Shown here in pieces: positions 34,693-43,696 of a DNA stretch of 64,000 nt. The notes beneath the pieces are model-generated. The model did not search any database, had not been told where the DNA came from, and saw only the letters and a list, made by a program, of their open reading frames with translations. The stretch comes from Melastoma dodecandrum (Eukaryota; Streptophyta; Magnoliopsida; Myrtales; Melastomataceae). Position 1 is the stretch's first letter. Each line of letters opens with the position of its first letter. The stretch lies in assembly GCA_029817715.1 (NCBI GenBank), contig JARUPY010000448.1:1-64000 (forward strand), given 5' to 3'. Made by a program: the position numbers and the translations under genes.

Positions 34693-36297
34693 GTGCCATA
34701 CCAAGACGAGATTTCGAAGGTCGAGCAACTCATCAAGACGCACAACGGCACCTGGGCCGGCATCGATCCCGAGTCGGTGATCCGCATGCGGCTGCAGAAC
34801 CGCTTCAAGACCGGCCTCGACATCGCCCGTTACACCGCGAAGATCATGCGCGAGGACATGGCCGCCTACGACGCCGATCCGTCGAAGTACACGCAGTCGC
34901 TCGGCTGCTGGCACGGCTTCATCGCCCAGCAGAAGATGATCTCGATCAAGAAGCATTTCGGCTCGACCAAGGGCAAGTATCTCTACCTGTCGGGCTGGAT
35001 GGTCGCGGCGCTGCGCTCGGATTTCGGCCCGCTGCCCGATCAGTCGATGCACGAGAAGACCAGCGTGCCCGCGCTGATCGAGGAGATCTACACCTTCCTC
35101 CGCCAGGCCGATGCGCGCGAGCTCGGCAACATGTTCCGTGAGGTCGACGCGGCCCGTAAGGCCGGCGACAAGGCCAAGGCCGACAAGATCCTCGCCGAGA
35201 TCGACAACCACCAGACGCACGTCGTGCCGATCATCGCCGACATCGACGCGGGCTTCGGCAACGCCGAGGCGACCTACCTGCTCGCCAAGAAGATGATCGA
35301 GGCCGGCGCCTGCGCGCTGCAGATCGAGAACCAGGTCTCGGACGAGAAGCAGTGCGGCCACCAGGACGGCAAGGTGACGGTGCCGCACGTCGACTTCATC
35401 GCCAAGGTCCAGGCCTGCCGCTACGCGTTCCTCGAGCTCGGCGTCGAGGACGGCATCATCGTCACGCGCACCGACTCGCTCGGCGCCGGCCTGACGAAGC
35501 AGATCGCCTACTCGCGCGAGCCCGGCGACATCGGCGACCAGTACAACTCGTTCCTCGATTGCGACGAGATCAACCCCGACCAGGTCGGCAACGGCGACGT
35601 GGTGATCACCCGCGACGGCAAACTGATGCGGCCGAAGCGTCTCGCCTCGAACCTCTTCCAGTTCCGCAAGGGGACCGGCGAGGACCGCTGCGTGCTCGAC
35701 TCGATCACCTCGTTGCAGAACGGCGCCGATCTCCTCTGGATCGAGACCGAAAAGCCGCACGTCGACCAGATCAAGGGCATGGTCGACCGCATTCGCGAGG
35801 TCATTCCGAATGCCAAGCTCGTCTACAACAACTCGCCGAGCTTCAACTGGACGCTGAACTTCCGCCAGCAGGTCTTCGACAAGTGGAAGGAAGAGGGCAA
35901 GGACCTCTCGAAGTACGACCGCGCCAAGTTGATGAGCGCCGACTACGACGAGACCGAGCTCGGACAGGAGGCCGACCGCTGGGTCGCGAGGTTCCAGGCA
36001 GACGGTTCGGCGCATGCCGGCATCTTCCACCACCTCATCACGCTTCCGACGTACCACACGGCGGCGCTGTCGACCGACACGCTGGCCAAGGACTACTTCA
36101 GCCCGCAGGGCATGCTGGGATATGTCCGCGACGTCCAGCGCAAGGAGATCCGCGAAGGCATCGCCTGCGTGAAGCATCAGAACATGGCCGGCTCCGACCT
36201 CGGCGACGACCACAAGGAGTACTTCGCCGGCGAGGCCGCGCTGAAGGCGGCCGGCGCCGACAACACGATGCATCAGTTCTCCCACGCCGCCGAGTAA
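34693..36297 (+). CDS. aceA: Isocitrate lyase
   Basis: A 534-residue glyoxylate-shunt enzyme that cleaves isocitrate to glyoxylate and succinate. It belongs to the longer isocitrate lyase group. The catalytic loop is DEKQCGHQDGK with Cys221. Metal and substrate residues lie in SLGCWHGF and PIIADIDAGFGNAEATYLLAKK. NNSPSFNWTLNF and HQFSHAAE are conserved near the end. The start is GTG 34693 with AGGAGA 6 nt upstream; an upstream ATG at 34636 lacks such a site. It is probably controlled by the divergent ScfR/RamB-like regulator and is followed by a strong terminator. Confidence 0.96.
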   Translation: MPYQDEISKVEQLIKTHNGTWAGIDPESVIRMRLQNRFKTGLDIARYTAKIMREDMAAYDADPSKYTQSLGCWHGFIAQQKMISIKKHFGSTKGKYLYLSGWMVAALRSDFGPLPDQSMHEKTSVPALIEEIYTFLRQADARELGNMFREVDAARKAGDKAKADKILAEIDNHQTHVVPIIADIDAGFGNAEATYLLAKKMIEAGACALQIENQVSDEKQCGHQDGKVTVPHVDFIAKVQACRYAFLELGVEDGIIVTRTDSLGAGLTKQIAYSREPGDIGDQYNSFLDCDEINPDQVGNGDVVITRDGKLMRPKRLASNLFQFRKGTGEDRCVLDSITSLQNGADLLWIETEKPHVDQIKGMVDRIREVIPNAKLVYNNSPSFNWTLNFRQQVFDKWKEEGKDLSKYDRAKLMSADYDETELGQEADRWVARFQADGSAHAGIFHHLITLPTYHTAALSTDTLAKDYFSPQGMLGYVRDVQRKEIREGIACVKHQNMAGSDLGDDHKEYFAGEAALKAAGADNTMHQFSHAAE

Positions 36298-36319
36298 GCG
36301 GCGCGGAGCCCTCGAAACG

Positions 36320-36352
36320 AAAAGCCCCGGTGCGATGCATCGGGGCTTTTTT
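36320..36352 (+). terminator. Intrinsic terminator of aceA
   Basis: A perfect 10-bp stem (AAAAGCCCCG and complement) with an 11-nt loop is followed by a run of six T, 23 bp after the aceA stop. It is a textbook Rho-independent terminator. Confidence 0.92.
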
Positions 36353-36378
36353 GCGCCTCTACAACCTCCTGCGCCGGC

Positions 36379-36843
36379 TCAGAACCCCACGGCACTGTGG
36401 TGGCGGCGATGGTGGTGATGCTTCACCGGCGGCACGGCCGGTGCCGCCTCCGCCGGGCTGGCCGCCGGAGCGGGCTCGGCCACCGAGCGGCCCTCGGTCA
36501 CCGGCGTTTCGGCCCGCGGCGCGAGGCCGGCCGTCGCGACGGGATGCGGTGCCTCGCCCGTCGCGCCGGCGGCGGTGACGACGTGACAGTCGGCGCCGCA
36601 GTCGCCGCGCGAGCCGATCAACATCGAGGCGAGCATGCCGCTGCCGATCACCAGTGCTACGGCGACGAACACGAAGCTGGGGATGCCGCGTCGCGGCTGC
36701 GGTCGCTCGTCGTCGTAGGGTGCGGAGAGGATATCCTCGATCTCGCGCCATTCGTTGCGCGGCTCGAGTGGCGGCGGCGGGCTCCAGAACGGCCCCGCCG
36801 AGGCGTGCGGCAATCTCAGCTTCGACGGCGACGACATGGCCAT
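36379..36843 (-). CDS. Single-pass membrane protein with His-rich C-terminus, unknown
   Basis: A 154-residue protein. It has a Pro-rich cytoplasmic N-terminus with [15 protein letters not shown], one transmembrane helix ([20 protein letters not shown]), a CGADC pair just outside the membrane, an Ala/Pro-rich stretch, and the His-rich end [12 protein letters not shown]. The His cluster and the CxxxC pair could bind metal. I recognise no family. It converges with aceA and its terminator. ATG 36843 or 36837 could start it. Confidence 0.7.
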   Translation of the reverse strand: MAMSSPSKLRLPHASAGPFWSPPPPLEPRNEWREIEDILSAPYDDERPQPRRGIPSFVFVAVALVIGSGMLASMLIGSRGDCGADCHVVTAAGATGEAPHPVATAGLAPRAETPVTEGRSVAEPAPAASPAEAAPAVPPVKHHHHRRHHSAVGF

Positions 36844-36977
36844 GACGCGGCACTCCGACGAGCCGTCAGCACACGGGATAACCCGAGGTCTGTCAATGAC
36901 ATTGCGCCGGCCGCTGTCGCAAGACTTTCGTCGCAGCGCGCTCTACTCAGGCGCGCTCGACTGCATTCGCACCGGCG

Positions 36978-37582
36978 TCACGCCTGCCCGGGCCAGACCG
37001 CCACGCCGATCAGCAGCGGATGCAGGAAGCGGCCGAAGACGAACCACACGGCCGTCCCCACCACAACGGCGACGATGTCGCGCGTCCAACCCGGGGGCGC
37101 GGGCTTCGGCAGCTTGCGCACGGGCTCGTCGGCCGGCGCTTCAGGCTGATCCGGGCGGCGACGGCCCAAGCGAGGAAGCTGCCGAAGAGCAGGATCGAGC
37201 CGAGGTCGCCATTCGCGATGAGGTGCGCGGTCGCCCAGATCTTGATGGCGAGCAGCATCGGATGCTTCAGCGCGGCCTGCAGATGGCTCGGACGCGGGCC
37301 CATCGCCCCCGGGCTGATGAAGGCGAAGAGATTAAGGAGGACCGCGAGGTGGCGCGTCCAGACGGGCGGGCTCCAGACCGGGATCATCCCGTCGGCGCGA
37401 TAGATGCCGTAGCCGTAGACGATCAGCACGAAGCCGATCGCCGTCAGGATGCTGTAGCCGCCCTTGTAGGGTCCCTCGCCGAGCCGGGCGATGAGCGCGG
37501 CGCGGCGGCCGCGGGCCATGGTGAAGGCGTGCGTGCCGACGAAGAGCACGAGGCCGAGAATCAGGATCGTCATGGGTCGCAT
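36978..37582 (-). pseudogene. NnrU-family membrane protein, frameshifted
   Basis: The N-terminal part (37582 to about 37140) clearly matches NnrU, a multi-pass membrane protein linked to nitrite/nitric oxide metabolism: [33 protein letters not shown] and [17 protein letters not shown]. After ISLKRR the reading frame runs into an unrelated Arg/Ser/Cys-rich tail ending at 37010. The expected last helix ([20 protein letters not shown], then HPLLIGV) is intact in the next frame, ending at 36978. A single-base loss near 37137-37143 explains this. It may be a sequencing error, a recent mutation, or a true pseudogene. No nir/nor genes lie nearby. Confidence 0.82.
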
Positions 37583-37690
37583 CCGCGAACGTCACGGCGA
37601 CTTGTGCGTGACGCGGCGCGAGAACTCAAGGAGCCGATGCGCCCGCCTTTACTCGCGCCGCCCCATCATCTAGGCCTCGCCTGCAAAGGA

Positions 37691-37715
37691 CCCCGGTGCT
37701 CTGCGCCGGGGTTTT
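37691..37715 (+). terminator. Terminator-like hairpin in the purA leader
   Basis: CCCCGG (37691-37696) pairs with CCGGGG (37706-37711) and is followed by TTTT. It is oriented like a plus-strand terminator but lies between a minus-strand gene and purA, 32 bp before the purA ATG, with no plus-strand gene upstream to terminate since aceA. A separate inverted repeat (GTCACG/CGTGAC) lies at 37591-37612. It could end a small RNA or attenuate purA. Confidence 0.6.
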
Positions 37716-37747
37716 GCGTTTCTGCTCGAGGTCACAGGTCGAGGACA

Positions 37748-37765
37748 ATGGCGAACGTCGTGGTG

Positions 37766-37806
<41 letters not shown>

Positions 37807-39043
37807 CGACTGGCTGTCGCGCGAGGCGGACGTCGTCGTGCGCTTCCAGGGCGGCCACAACGCCGGCCATACGCTGGTCATCGGCGACAAGGTCTTCAAG
37901 CTCGCCCTGCTGCCGTCCGGCATCGTGCGCCCCGGCAAGGTCTCGATCATCGGCAACGGCGTCGTGGTCGACCCGCATCACCTGATCGAGGAGATCGCCA
38001 AGCTGGAGGGGCAGGGCGTCGAGGTGACGCCAAAGACGCTCGCCATCGCCGAGAACGTCACGCTGATCTTGAAGCTGCATCGCGAGCTCGACGCGCATCG
38101 CGAGGCGGCCTCCTCGGCCGGCACGCAGATCGGCACGACCAAGCGCGGCATCGGGCCGGCCTACGAGGACAAGGTCGGGCGCCGGGCGATCCGCCTCTCG
38201 GACCTCGCCGAACCCGACGCGCTCGACCTCAAGATCGCGCGGCTGCTCAGCCACCACGAGCCGCTGCGCCGGGGCCTCGGCCTCGAGCCGGTCACCGCCA
38301 AGGAGATCCGCGACGAGCTGATGTGCGTCGCGCCGAAGATCCTGCCCTTCATGGCGCCGACCTTCGAGCAGCTCGAGACGCTGCGACGCGCCGGCAAGCG
38401 CATCCTCTTCGAGGGCGCGCAGGGCGCTCTGCTCGACGTCGACCACGGCACCTATCCGTTCGTGACCTCGTCGAACACGGTGGCCTCGAACGCGGCGACG
38501 GGCTCCGGCCTGGGGCCGAAGGCGATCGGCTACGTGCTCGGCATCGCCAAGGCCTATTGCACGCGGGTCGGCGGCGGCCCGTTCCCGACCGAGCTGCACG
38601 ACGAGATCGGCCAGCGGATCGGCGACCGCGGCCACGAGTACGGGGTCAACACCGGGCGGCGCCGCCGCTGCGGCTGGTTCGACGCGGTGCTGGTGCGCCA
38701 GACGGTGAAGACGTCCGGCATCGACGGCATCGCGCTGACCAAGCTCGACATCCTCGACGGGTTCGAGACCATCGAGGTCTGCACGCACTACGAGCTCGAC
38801 GGCCAGCGCATCGACCGGCTGCCGGCGAGCCAGGCGGCGCAGGCGCGGGTGAAGCCGATCTACGAGACGATCGAGGGCTGGGCCGGCACCACCGCCGGCG
38901 CGCGCTCCTGGGCGGATCTGCCGGCACAGGCGATCAAGTACGTCCGCCGCATCGAGGAGCTGATCGGGGCCCCCGTCGCGCTGCTTTCGACCAGCCCGGA
39001 ACGCGAGGACACGATCCTCGTCCACGATCCGTTTCGCGACTGA
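37748..39043 (+). CDS. purA: Adenylosuccinate synthetase
   Basis: A 431-residue enzyme of AMP synthesis: IMP plus aspartate plus GTP give adenylosuccinate. The P-loop is [15 protein letters not shown], followed by [14 protein letters not shown]-binding [27 protein letters not shown] and [16 protein letters not shown] are intact, and TKLDILDG is the guanine motif. ATG 37748 follows GAGGACA; the long upstream open frame is not coding. A terminator-like hairpin lies in the leader. The gene downstream is the Pro-rich protein commonly adjacent to purA in Rhizobiales. Confidence 0.98.
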
Positions 39044-39135
39044 TCGTGCTCTCGCAACAAGGCCGAACGCAAACGAGCCGGCACCGACGCGACGGTGGAT
39101 TGACGAAATAGCTCGCGTAAGTGCAGTGAAGCCGC

Positions 39136-40776
39136 ATGGCCGAGTATTACCCGCTGCTAGCAAAGGCCGTCGGAAGCCTGCCGAATTCGACGCCGGACAC
39201 GCGGCGCATCGTCTACGAGCGCGCGCGCAAGGCGCTCATCGGCCAGCTCAGGACATACCACCCGCCGGTGCCCGACGAGGACATCGAGCGGGAATCGGTC
39301 GAGCTGGACCGCGCGATCGAGCGGTTGGAGACCGAGATCGCCGCGGCTCCGCCGCCTGCGCCCGCACCTGCCGCGCTGCCGCCCGCGCCTTCTGACGCCG
39401 CGCCGAAGCCTGCCGATGCGGCAAAGGCCAAGCCCGTGCGGCCGAAGCCGGCGCCCGCACCGACCGGCGCCCTCGGCCCGGCGGTGCCTCGCAAGCCGGT
39501 GCCGCCGCTGCGCCCGCGGATGCCGAAGCCGGCGCCGTCCGACGAGAAGGCGGCCGCGTCCGAAGACGCGCAGCCGTCGGGCAAGGCGACGGCCCCGCTC
39601 GTCGAAGCCGGCGAGCCTTCGTCGGCGCCGAAGCCGCCGGCGACTGACGCGGTCGACGCCGACACGAAGCCCGCATCGGAGCCGAAGGCACCGGCCATCG
39701 GGCTGAAGCTGCCGACGGCGAAGCCCGAGGTGACGGCCGCGCCGCCGCCGATCCCGCCGTCCGGACCCGGCAGCGCCGATGCCGTTCCGCCGCGCCCGCG
39801 CCTCGAGCCGCAACGGCCGTTCGCGCCGCAGCCGGCGGCGGCCAAGGGGCCGAAGCGTCGCATCTGGATCATCCCCGCCGGCATCGCCGTCGTCGTCGCG
39901 ATGATCGCCATCCTGGCGTGGAAGATCCGCGTCAAGCCTGAAACGGTCGCCCGCAACACGCCGGCGGCGCAGACGCAGCCGACGCACGACAACGGCAAGA
40001 TCGCCGAACGCGTCGGCGGGACGAAGCCCGACGACAGCGCGCAGACGACCGCGCAGCCCACGACCGAACAGCCCGCCGCCCAGCCGCAGCCGGCGCCGCA
40101 GGAGCAGCCGGCCCAGCCCGCGCCGCAGGAGCAGGCCGCGCAGCCGGATCAGGCGGCGCAGCCCGACCAGGCGGCGCAGCCCTCCGACGCCTCGAAGGCC
40201 GCGCCGCCGCCCGCCAGCAACCCCGAGCTGCCGATCGCCTACCGCGCCGCGCTGCTCGTCGAAGCCCCCGACCTGCCGAGCAAGGTGCAGACCTTCGCCG
40301 GGACGGTCGTGTGGAAGCTCAACAACGTCAACACCGGACCGGGGGACGCCGTCAGCCTCTCCGTCGAGGCCGACATCGATCTGCCCGACGACAAGATGAA
40401 GGCGACGGTCATCTTCGAGAAGAACACCGATTCGTCGCTGCCGGCGTCGCACACGATCAAGGTGCGCTTCGTGATGGGGCAGGGCAGCTATTCGGGCGAC
40501 GTCAAGCAGATCAACGTCCCGCAGATGCGCCGCGAGGGCAATTCCGACGGCGAGCCGCTCGCCGGCGTCACCGTGCCGGTGATCCAGAACTCCTTCCTCG
40601 TCGGCCTCAGCCCCGGCAACGCCGAGAGCGCCAACCTGCGGCTCCTGACCGAGCTGCCGTGGGTCGATATCCCGATCCTCCTGACCAGCGGCAAGATCGC
40701 CAAGCTCACGTTCGAGAAGGGCGCCGCCGGCCAGCGCGACATCGCCGAAGCCGTCGCCGCTTGGCAGAAGCAGTAG
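39136..40776 (+). CDS. Conserved Pro/Ala-rich single-pass membrane protein next to purA
   Basis: A 546-residue protein in four parts. An N-terminal helical domain (YYPLLAKAVGSLPNSTPDT, IVYERARKALIGQLRT) comes first. A Pro/Ala/Lys-rich linker of about 170 residues and one transmembrane helix (RRIWIIPAGIAVVVAMIAIL) follow. A second low-complexity region contains repeated PDQAAQ units. The extracytoplasmic domain is about 190 residues (FAGTVVWKLNNVNTGPGDAVSL). Rhizobiales commonly have this gene after purA; its function is unknown, and it has sometimes been mislabelled a histidine kinase (recollection). It is 92 bp from purA and may be cotranscribed. Confidence 0.88.
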   Translation: MAEYYPLLAKAVGSLPNSTPDTRRIVYERARKALIGQLRTYHPPVPDEDIERESVELDRAIERLETEIAAAPPPAPAPAALPPAPSDAAPKPADAAKAKPVRPKPAPAPTGALGPAVPRKPVPPLRPRMPKPAPSDEKAAASEDAQPSGKATAPLVEAGEPSSAPKPPATDAVDADTKPASEPKAPAIGLKLPTAKPEVTAAPPPIPPSGPGSADAVPPRPRLEPQRPFAPQPAAAKGPKRRIWIIPAGIAVVVAMIAILAWKIRVKPETVARNTPAAQTQPTHDNGKIAERVGGTKPDDSAQTTAQPTTEQPAAQPQPAPQEQPAQPAPQEQAAQPDQAAQPDQAAQPSDASKAAPPPASNPELPIAYRAALLVEAPDLPSKVQTFAGTVVWKLNNVNTGPGDAVSLSVEADIDLPDDKMKATVIFEKNTDSSLPASHTIKVRFVMGQGSYSGDVKQINVPQMRREGNSDGEPLAGVTVPVIQNSFLVGLSPGNAESANLRLLTELPWVDIPILLTSGKIAKLTFEKGAAGQRDIAEAVAAWQKQ

Positions 40777-40870
40777 CGGCGTCATCTTTCCTTCGTCGTG
40801 TGGACCCAGCAGGGCCACGGCCTAGCTGATGTGTGCGCAATTCAATGTGCCGCAACCAAAGGGGATTTTC

Positions 40871-41362
40871 ATGCCGAGAGCTGCAACGACGGGTTTGGCG
40901 CTGGCGGGCGCCCTGCTGCTGATCGGACCGGGCGCGGCGACCGCCGACGACGTAATGGGCGTGATCACGGTGCCCGACAATTCGAAGCTCGACTGGCAGC
41001 CGGCGCCGCCGACGCTGCCGCACAACATGAGCCTCGTGGTGCTGGCCGGCGATCCCGCGAAGCCCGGCCCGTTCGTGCTGCGCGTGCTGATGCCGCCGAA
41101 CACGGTGATCGCCCCGCACACCCACAAGACGGCGGAGAACCTCACCGTGATCTCGGGCGACTTCTACCACGCGCACGGCGACAAGGTGGACAAGAGCCAG
41201 GGCACCGAGGTGCACACCGGCGGCTTCGTCTACCTGCCGGCGATGCACTCGCACTACCTGTGGACCACGACGGAGCCCGCGGTGCTGCAGGTGACGGGCA
41301 CGGGACCGTTCGGCGTCGACTACATCAACCCGGCCGACGACCCGAGCAAGCCGCACGGGTAG
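40871..41362 (+). CDS. Secreted cupin-domain protein
   Basis: A 163-residue periplasmic protein with a signal peptide (LALAGALLLIGPGAATA) and a single cupin domain. The metal-binding residues appear in IAPHTHKTAENLTVISGDF and YLPAMHSHYLW. The substrate is unknown; related proteins are annotated only as cupins. The start ATG 40871 follows AAGGGGA; a start at 40829 would disrupt the signal peptide. It converges with the transporter gene at 41383. A weak hairpin (CTCTT/AAGAG) lies between the stops. Confidence 0.9.
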   Translation: MPRAATTGLALAGALLLIGPGAATADDVMGVITVPDNSKLDWQPAPPTLPHNMSLVVLAGDPAKPGPFVLRVLMPPNTVIAPHTHKTAENLTVISGDFYHAHGDKVDKSQGTEVHTGGFVYLPAMHSHYLWTTTEPAVLQVTGTGPFGVDYINPADDPSKPHG

Positions 41363-41382
41363 GGCGCGGGCGGCGTCTCTTT

Positions 41383-42432
41383 TCAAGAGGCGACGGCGCC
41401 GGCCTTTCCGTAGTCCGAAGCAACACAGTTCGTCCGGCCGGATGTCGGCGCCGCGACAACGCCTGTGACCATCCGCGCCGCGTAGCGGCGGGCCAGCACC
41501 GCGCACACGAACAGCTGCACCTGGTGGAAGATCATCAGCGGCAGCACGATCAGCCCGACGGCGTGGCCGGGAAACAGGATCGTCGCCATCGGGATGCCGC
41601 CGGCCATGCTCTTCTTCGAGCCGCAGAAGACGATCGCGATCTCGTCCTCGGCCGTGAGCTTGAGCCAACGCGACGTCAGCGTGGTTGCCGCGAGCACCGC
41701 CGCGAGCGTCGCGGCGTCGAGCGCGGCGACGAGGGCGAGGCTACCGAGCGAGAGCTGCGTCCAGACGCCGGCCACCATGCCGGCGCTGAAGGCGGCATAG
41801 ACGACAAGCAGGATCGAGCCGCGATCGACGACCGAGGTGAGGACGCGGTGGCGCCCGAGCCAGTCGCCGATCCACGGCCGCGCGATCTGCCCCGCCACGA
41901 ACGGCAGCAGGATTTCCGCCGCGACCTTCGCCAGCGTGACGAGCGAAAAGCCGCTGCCTGCGGCCGGCAGCATCACCGAGACGAGCAGCGGCGTCGCGAA
42001 CACGCCGAGCACGTTCGACACCGAGGCGCTGCACAGCGCCGCCGGCACGTTGCCGCGTGCGATCGCCGTGAAGGCGATCGACGACTGCACCGTCGACGGC
42101 AGGAGCGTGAGGTAGACGAGCCCGACCACGAGATCGCGCTGCAGGCCGGGGACGTGGCCGAGCGCGAGCCCCAGCAGCGGAAACAGGCCGTAGGTCGCAA
42201 GCAGCACCAGGGACTGCACCCGCCATTGCGACAGGCCACCTTTCACCGCCTGCGGCGACAGCCGCGCGCCGTAGAGAAAGAACAGCAGCGCGACGGCGGC
42301 CGTCACCGAGACCTCGGCGATCTCGGCCCCGATCCCGCGCGCCGGTATCACCGCGGCGAGCGCGACGGTTGCGATCAGCAGGGCGAGGAACGTGTCGACA
42401 GGCAGGCGCCGGGGGACGGAAAGCTTTGGCAT
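41383..42432 (-). CDS. Bile acid:sodium symporter-family transporter (YfeH/SBF-like)
   Basis: A 349-residue inner-membrane protein with about ten hydrophobic helices. It has the SBF-like motifs LLFFLYGARLSPQAVKGG, LLPSTVQSSIAFTAIARGN and FCGSKKSMAGGIPMA, the latter two forming the crossed-helix substrate site. The substrate may be an organic anion; bile acid itself is unlikely. It is divergent from a LysR regulator, with repeated TGATAAG elements in the gap, so it is probably regulated by that protein. Confidence 0.92.
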   Translation of the reverse strand: MPKLSVPRRLPVDTFLALLIATVALAAVIPARGIGAEIAEVSVTAAVALLFFLYGARLSPQAVKGGLSQWRVQSLVLLATYGLFPLLGLALGHVPGLQRDLVVGLVYLTLLPSTVQSSIAFTAIARGNVPAALCSASVSNVLGVFATPLLVSVMLPAAGSGFSLVTLAKVAAEILLPFVAGQIARPWIGDWLGRHRVLTSVVDRGSILLVVYAAFSAGMVAGVWTQLSLGSLALVAALDAATLAAVLAATTLTSRWLKLTAEDEIAIVFCGSKKSMAGGIPMATILFPGHAVGLIVLPLMIFHQVQLFVCAVLARRYAARMVTGVVAAPTSGRTNCVASDYGKAGAVAS

Positions 42433-42499
42433 CGGACGAGACCCTTTTCAGTGCCTGCAACGTACCGCCGGCCACCCTGATGCGCATCCCCGATCACCA

Positions 42500-42528
42500 T
42501 GATAAGGATGATCACGGAGCGTGATAAG
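42500..42528. promoter_or_regulatory. Possible LysR operator between transporter and regulator
   Basis: Two TGATAAG direct repeats (42500-42506 and 42522-42528) are spaced 22 bp. They overlap an inverted repeat, ATCAC-N5-GTGAT (42511-42525). The cluster sits directly before the LysR start and 68 bp from the transporter start, as expected for a LysR autoregulatory and activation site. Confidence 0.42.
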
Positions 42529-42530
42529 AT

Positions 42531-43403
42531 ATGATCGACCCCGAGCTTCTCTCCACCTACGTCGCGATCGCCGAGGCCGGCAGCTTCAGCGGCGCGGCGC
42601 GTGCGCTGCGCTGTCGCCAGTCGACGGTGAGCCAGCGCATCAAGCGGCTTGAGGACGGGGTGGGGCGGCGCCTGCTCGACCGCGACACCCACCGCGTCGC
42701 GCTGACGGCGGAGGGGCAGATCGTGCTCGATCATGCGCGCCAGGTGCTCGACGCCAACGCGCGGATGTCGCGCTATCTCTCCGGCACGCCGCTGCGCGGG
42801 CGGCTGCGCATCGGCACGTCGGAGGATTTCGTGCTGTCGGCGCTGCCCGACGTGCTCGCCGAGTTCGTGCGTCGCTACCCGGAGGTGAACCTCGAGCTTG
42901 CGACGGGCTTGAGCGAAGGCCTTTACGCGACCTTCGATGCGGGCGGCCTCGACGTGCTCCTCGTCAAGCGGCGCGCCGGCGACCGGCGCGGCATCCTCGC
43001 CTGGAGCGAGCCGATCGTCTGGGTCGGGCGCCCCGGCTTTCAGCTGCCCGCCGACGGCACGATCCCGCTGCTGCTTTACCCGCCGCCGAGCATCACGCGG
43101 ACTTTTGCGCTCGAGACGCTGGAGGCCGGCCACCGGCCGTGGCGGGTCGCCTTCACGAGCGCCAGCCTCTCCGGCCTCACAGCGGCGGCGCGCGCCGGCA
43201 TCGGCATCATCCCGCATTCGGCGCGTCTGCTGCCGCCCGGCCTCGCCGTCCTGCCAGCAAGCCTCGACCTGCCGAGCCTGCCGATGCTGGAGTTTGTCTT
43301 CATCCGCCCGCGCGGGCGGAACCCTGTCGTCAAGGCGCTGTCTGACGCCGTGCTCGGCTGGGCGGCCTCGGGGCGCGGGACGCGGGGGTTGGAGGGGCGG
43401 TGA
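42531..43403 (+). CDS. LysR-family transcriptional regulator
   Basis: A 290-residue LysR protein. The helix-turn-helix includes YVAIAEAGSFSGAARALRCRQ and LEDGVGRRLLDRDTHRVALT. The effector domain starts near residue 90 (GRLRIGTSEDFVLSALPDVL). It is divergent from the SBF-like transporter and is its likely regulator. The ATG lies only 2 bp after a repeated operator-like element, which suggests autorepression. The effector is unknown. Confidence 0.93.
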   Translation: MIDPELLSTYVAIAEAGSFSGAARALRCRQSTVSQRIKRLEDGVGRRLLDRDTHRVALTAEGQIVLDHARQVLDANARMSRYLSGTPLRGRLRIGTSEDFVLSALPDVLAEFVRRYPEVNLELATGLSEGLYATFDAGGLDVLLVKRRAGDRRGILAWSEPIVWVGRPGFQLPADGTIPLLLYPPPSITRTFALETLEAGHRPWRVAFTSASLSGLTAAARAGIGIIPHSARLLPPGLAVLPASLDLPSLPMLEFVFIRPRGRNPVVKALSDAVLGWAASGRGTRGLEGR

Positions 43404-43440
43404 CGACAGTCGAGTCGTCTTGGGTCAAACGGGTGAGCAT

Positions 43441-43653
43441 TCAGCTACATCCTCCCGTCCCGCCGCAGGTGCCGCACTTCAAGAAAAGGCCGTGGCGCAC
43501 GAGGGTGAAGTTTCCACACTCGCCGCAGGCTTCGCCGGTATAGCCCTTCATCCGCGCCACCGTCCGCTTCTCCGCCGTCGGCTCGCGTGATTCAACCATC
43601 GCAGCACAGCGAATGCTCGTTTTCGCCGTTCGCGAAGACATCGGCGCGAACAT
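43441..43653 (-). pseudogene. Displaced, diverged copy of the nrdJ 3' end
   Basis: The last 50 or so codons of this 70-codon ORF copy the C-terminus of NrdJ ([20 protein letters not shown], ending TCGGTGGCS and stop). The DNA copy spans about 43441-43590 and aligns with 44420-44572 at a fixed offset of 979 bp. I estimate near 88 percent identity, with one exact 23-bp run (43517-43539). The first 20 codons are unrelated. Two changes (GLF for GTC, CGTC for CDTC) remove one cysteine of the canonical NrdJ tail. It looks like a gene fragment left downstream after an insertion, though it could still be translated as a small zinc-ribbon peptide. Confidence 0.85.
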
Positions 43654-43696
43654 AGTTCCAAAGGTGGCCGCTGATAGTCTGTGGAGCAGTTATAAG

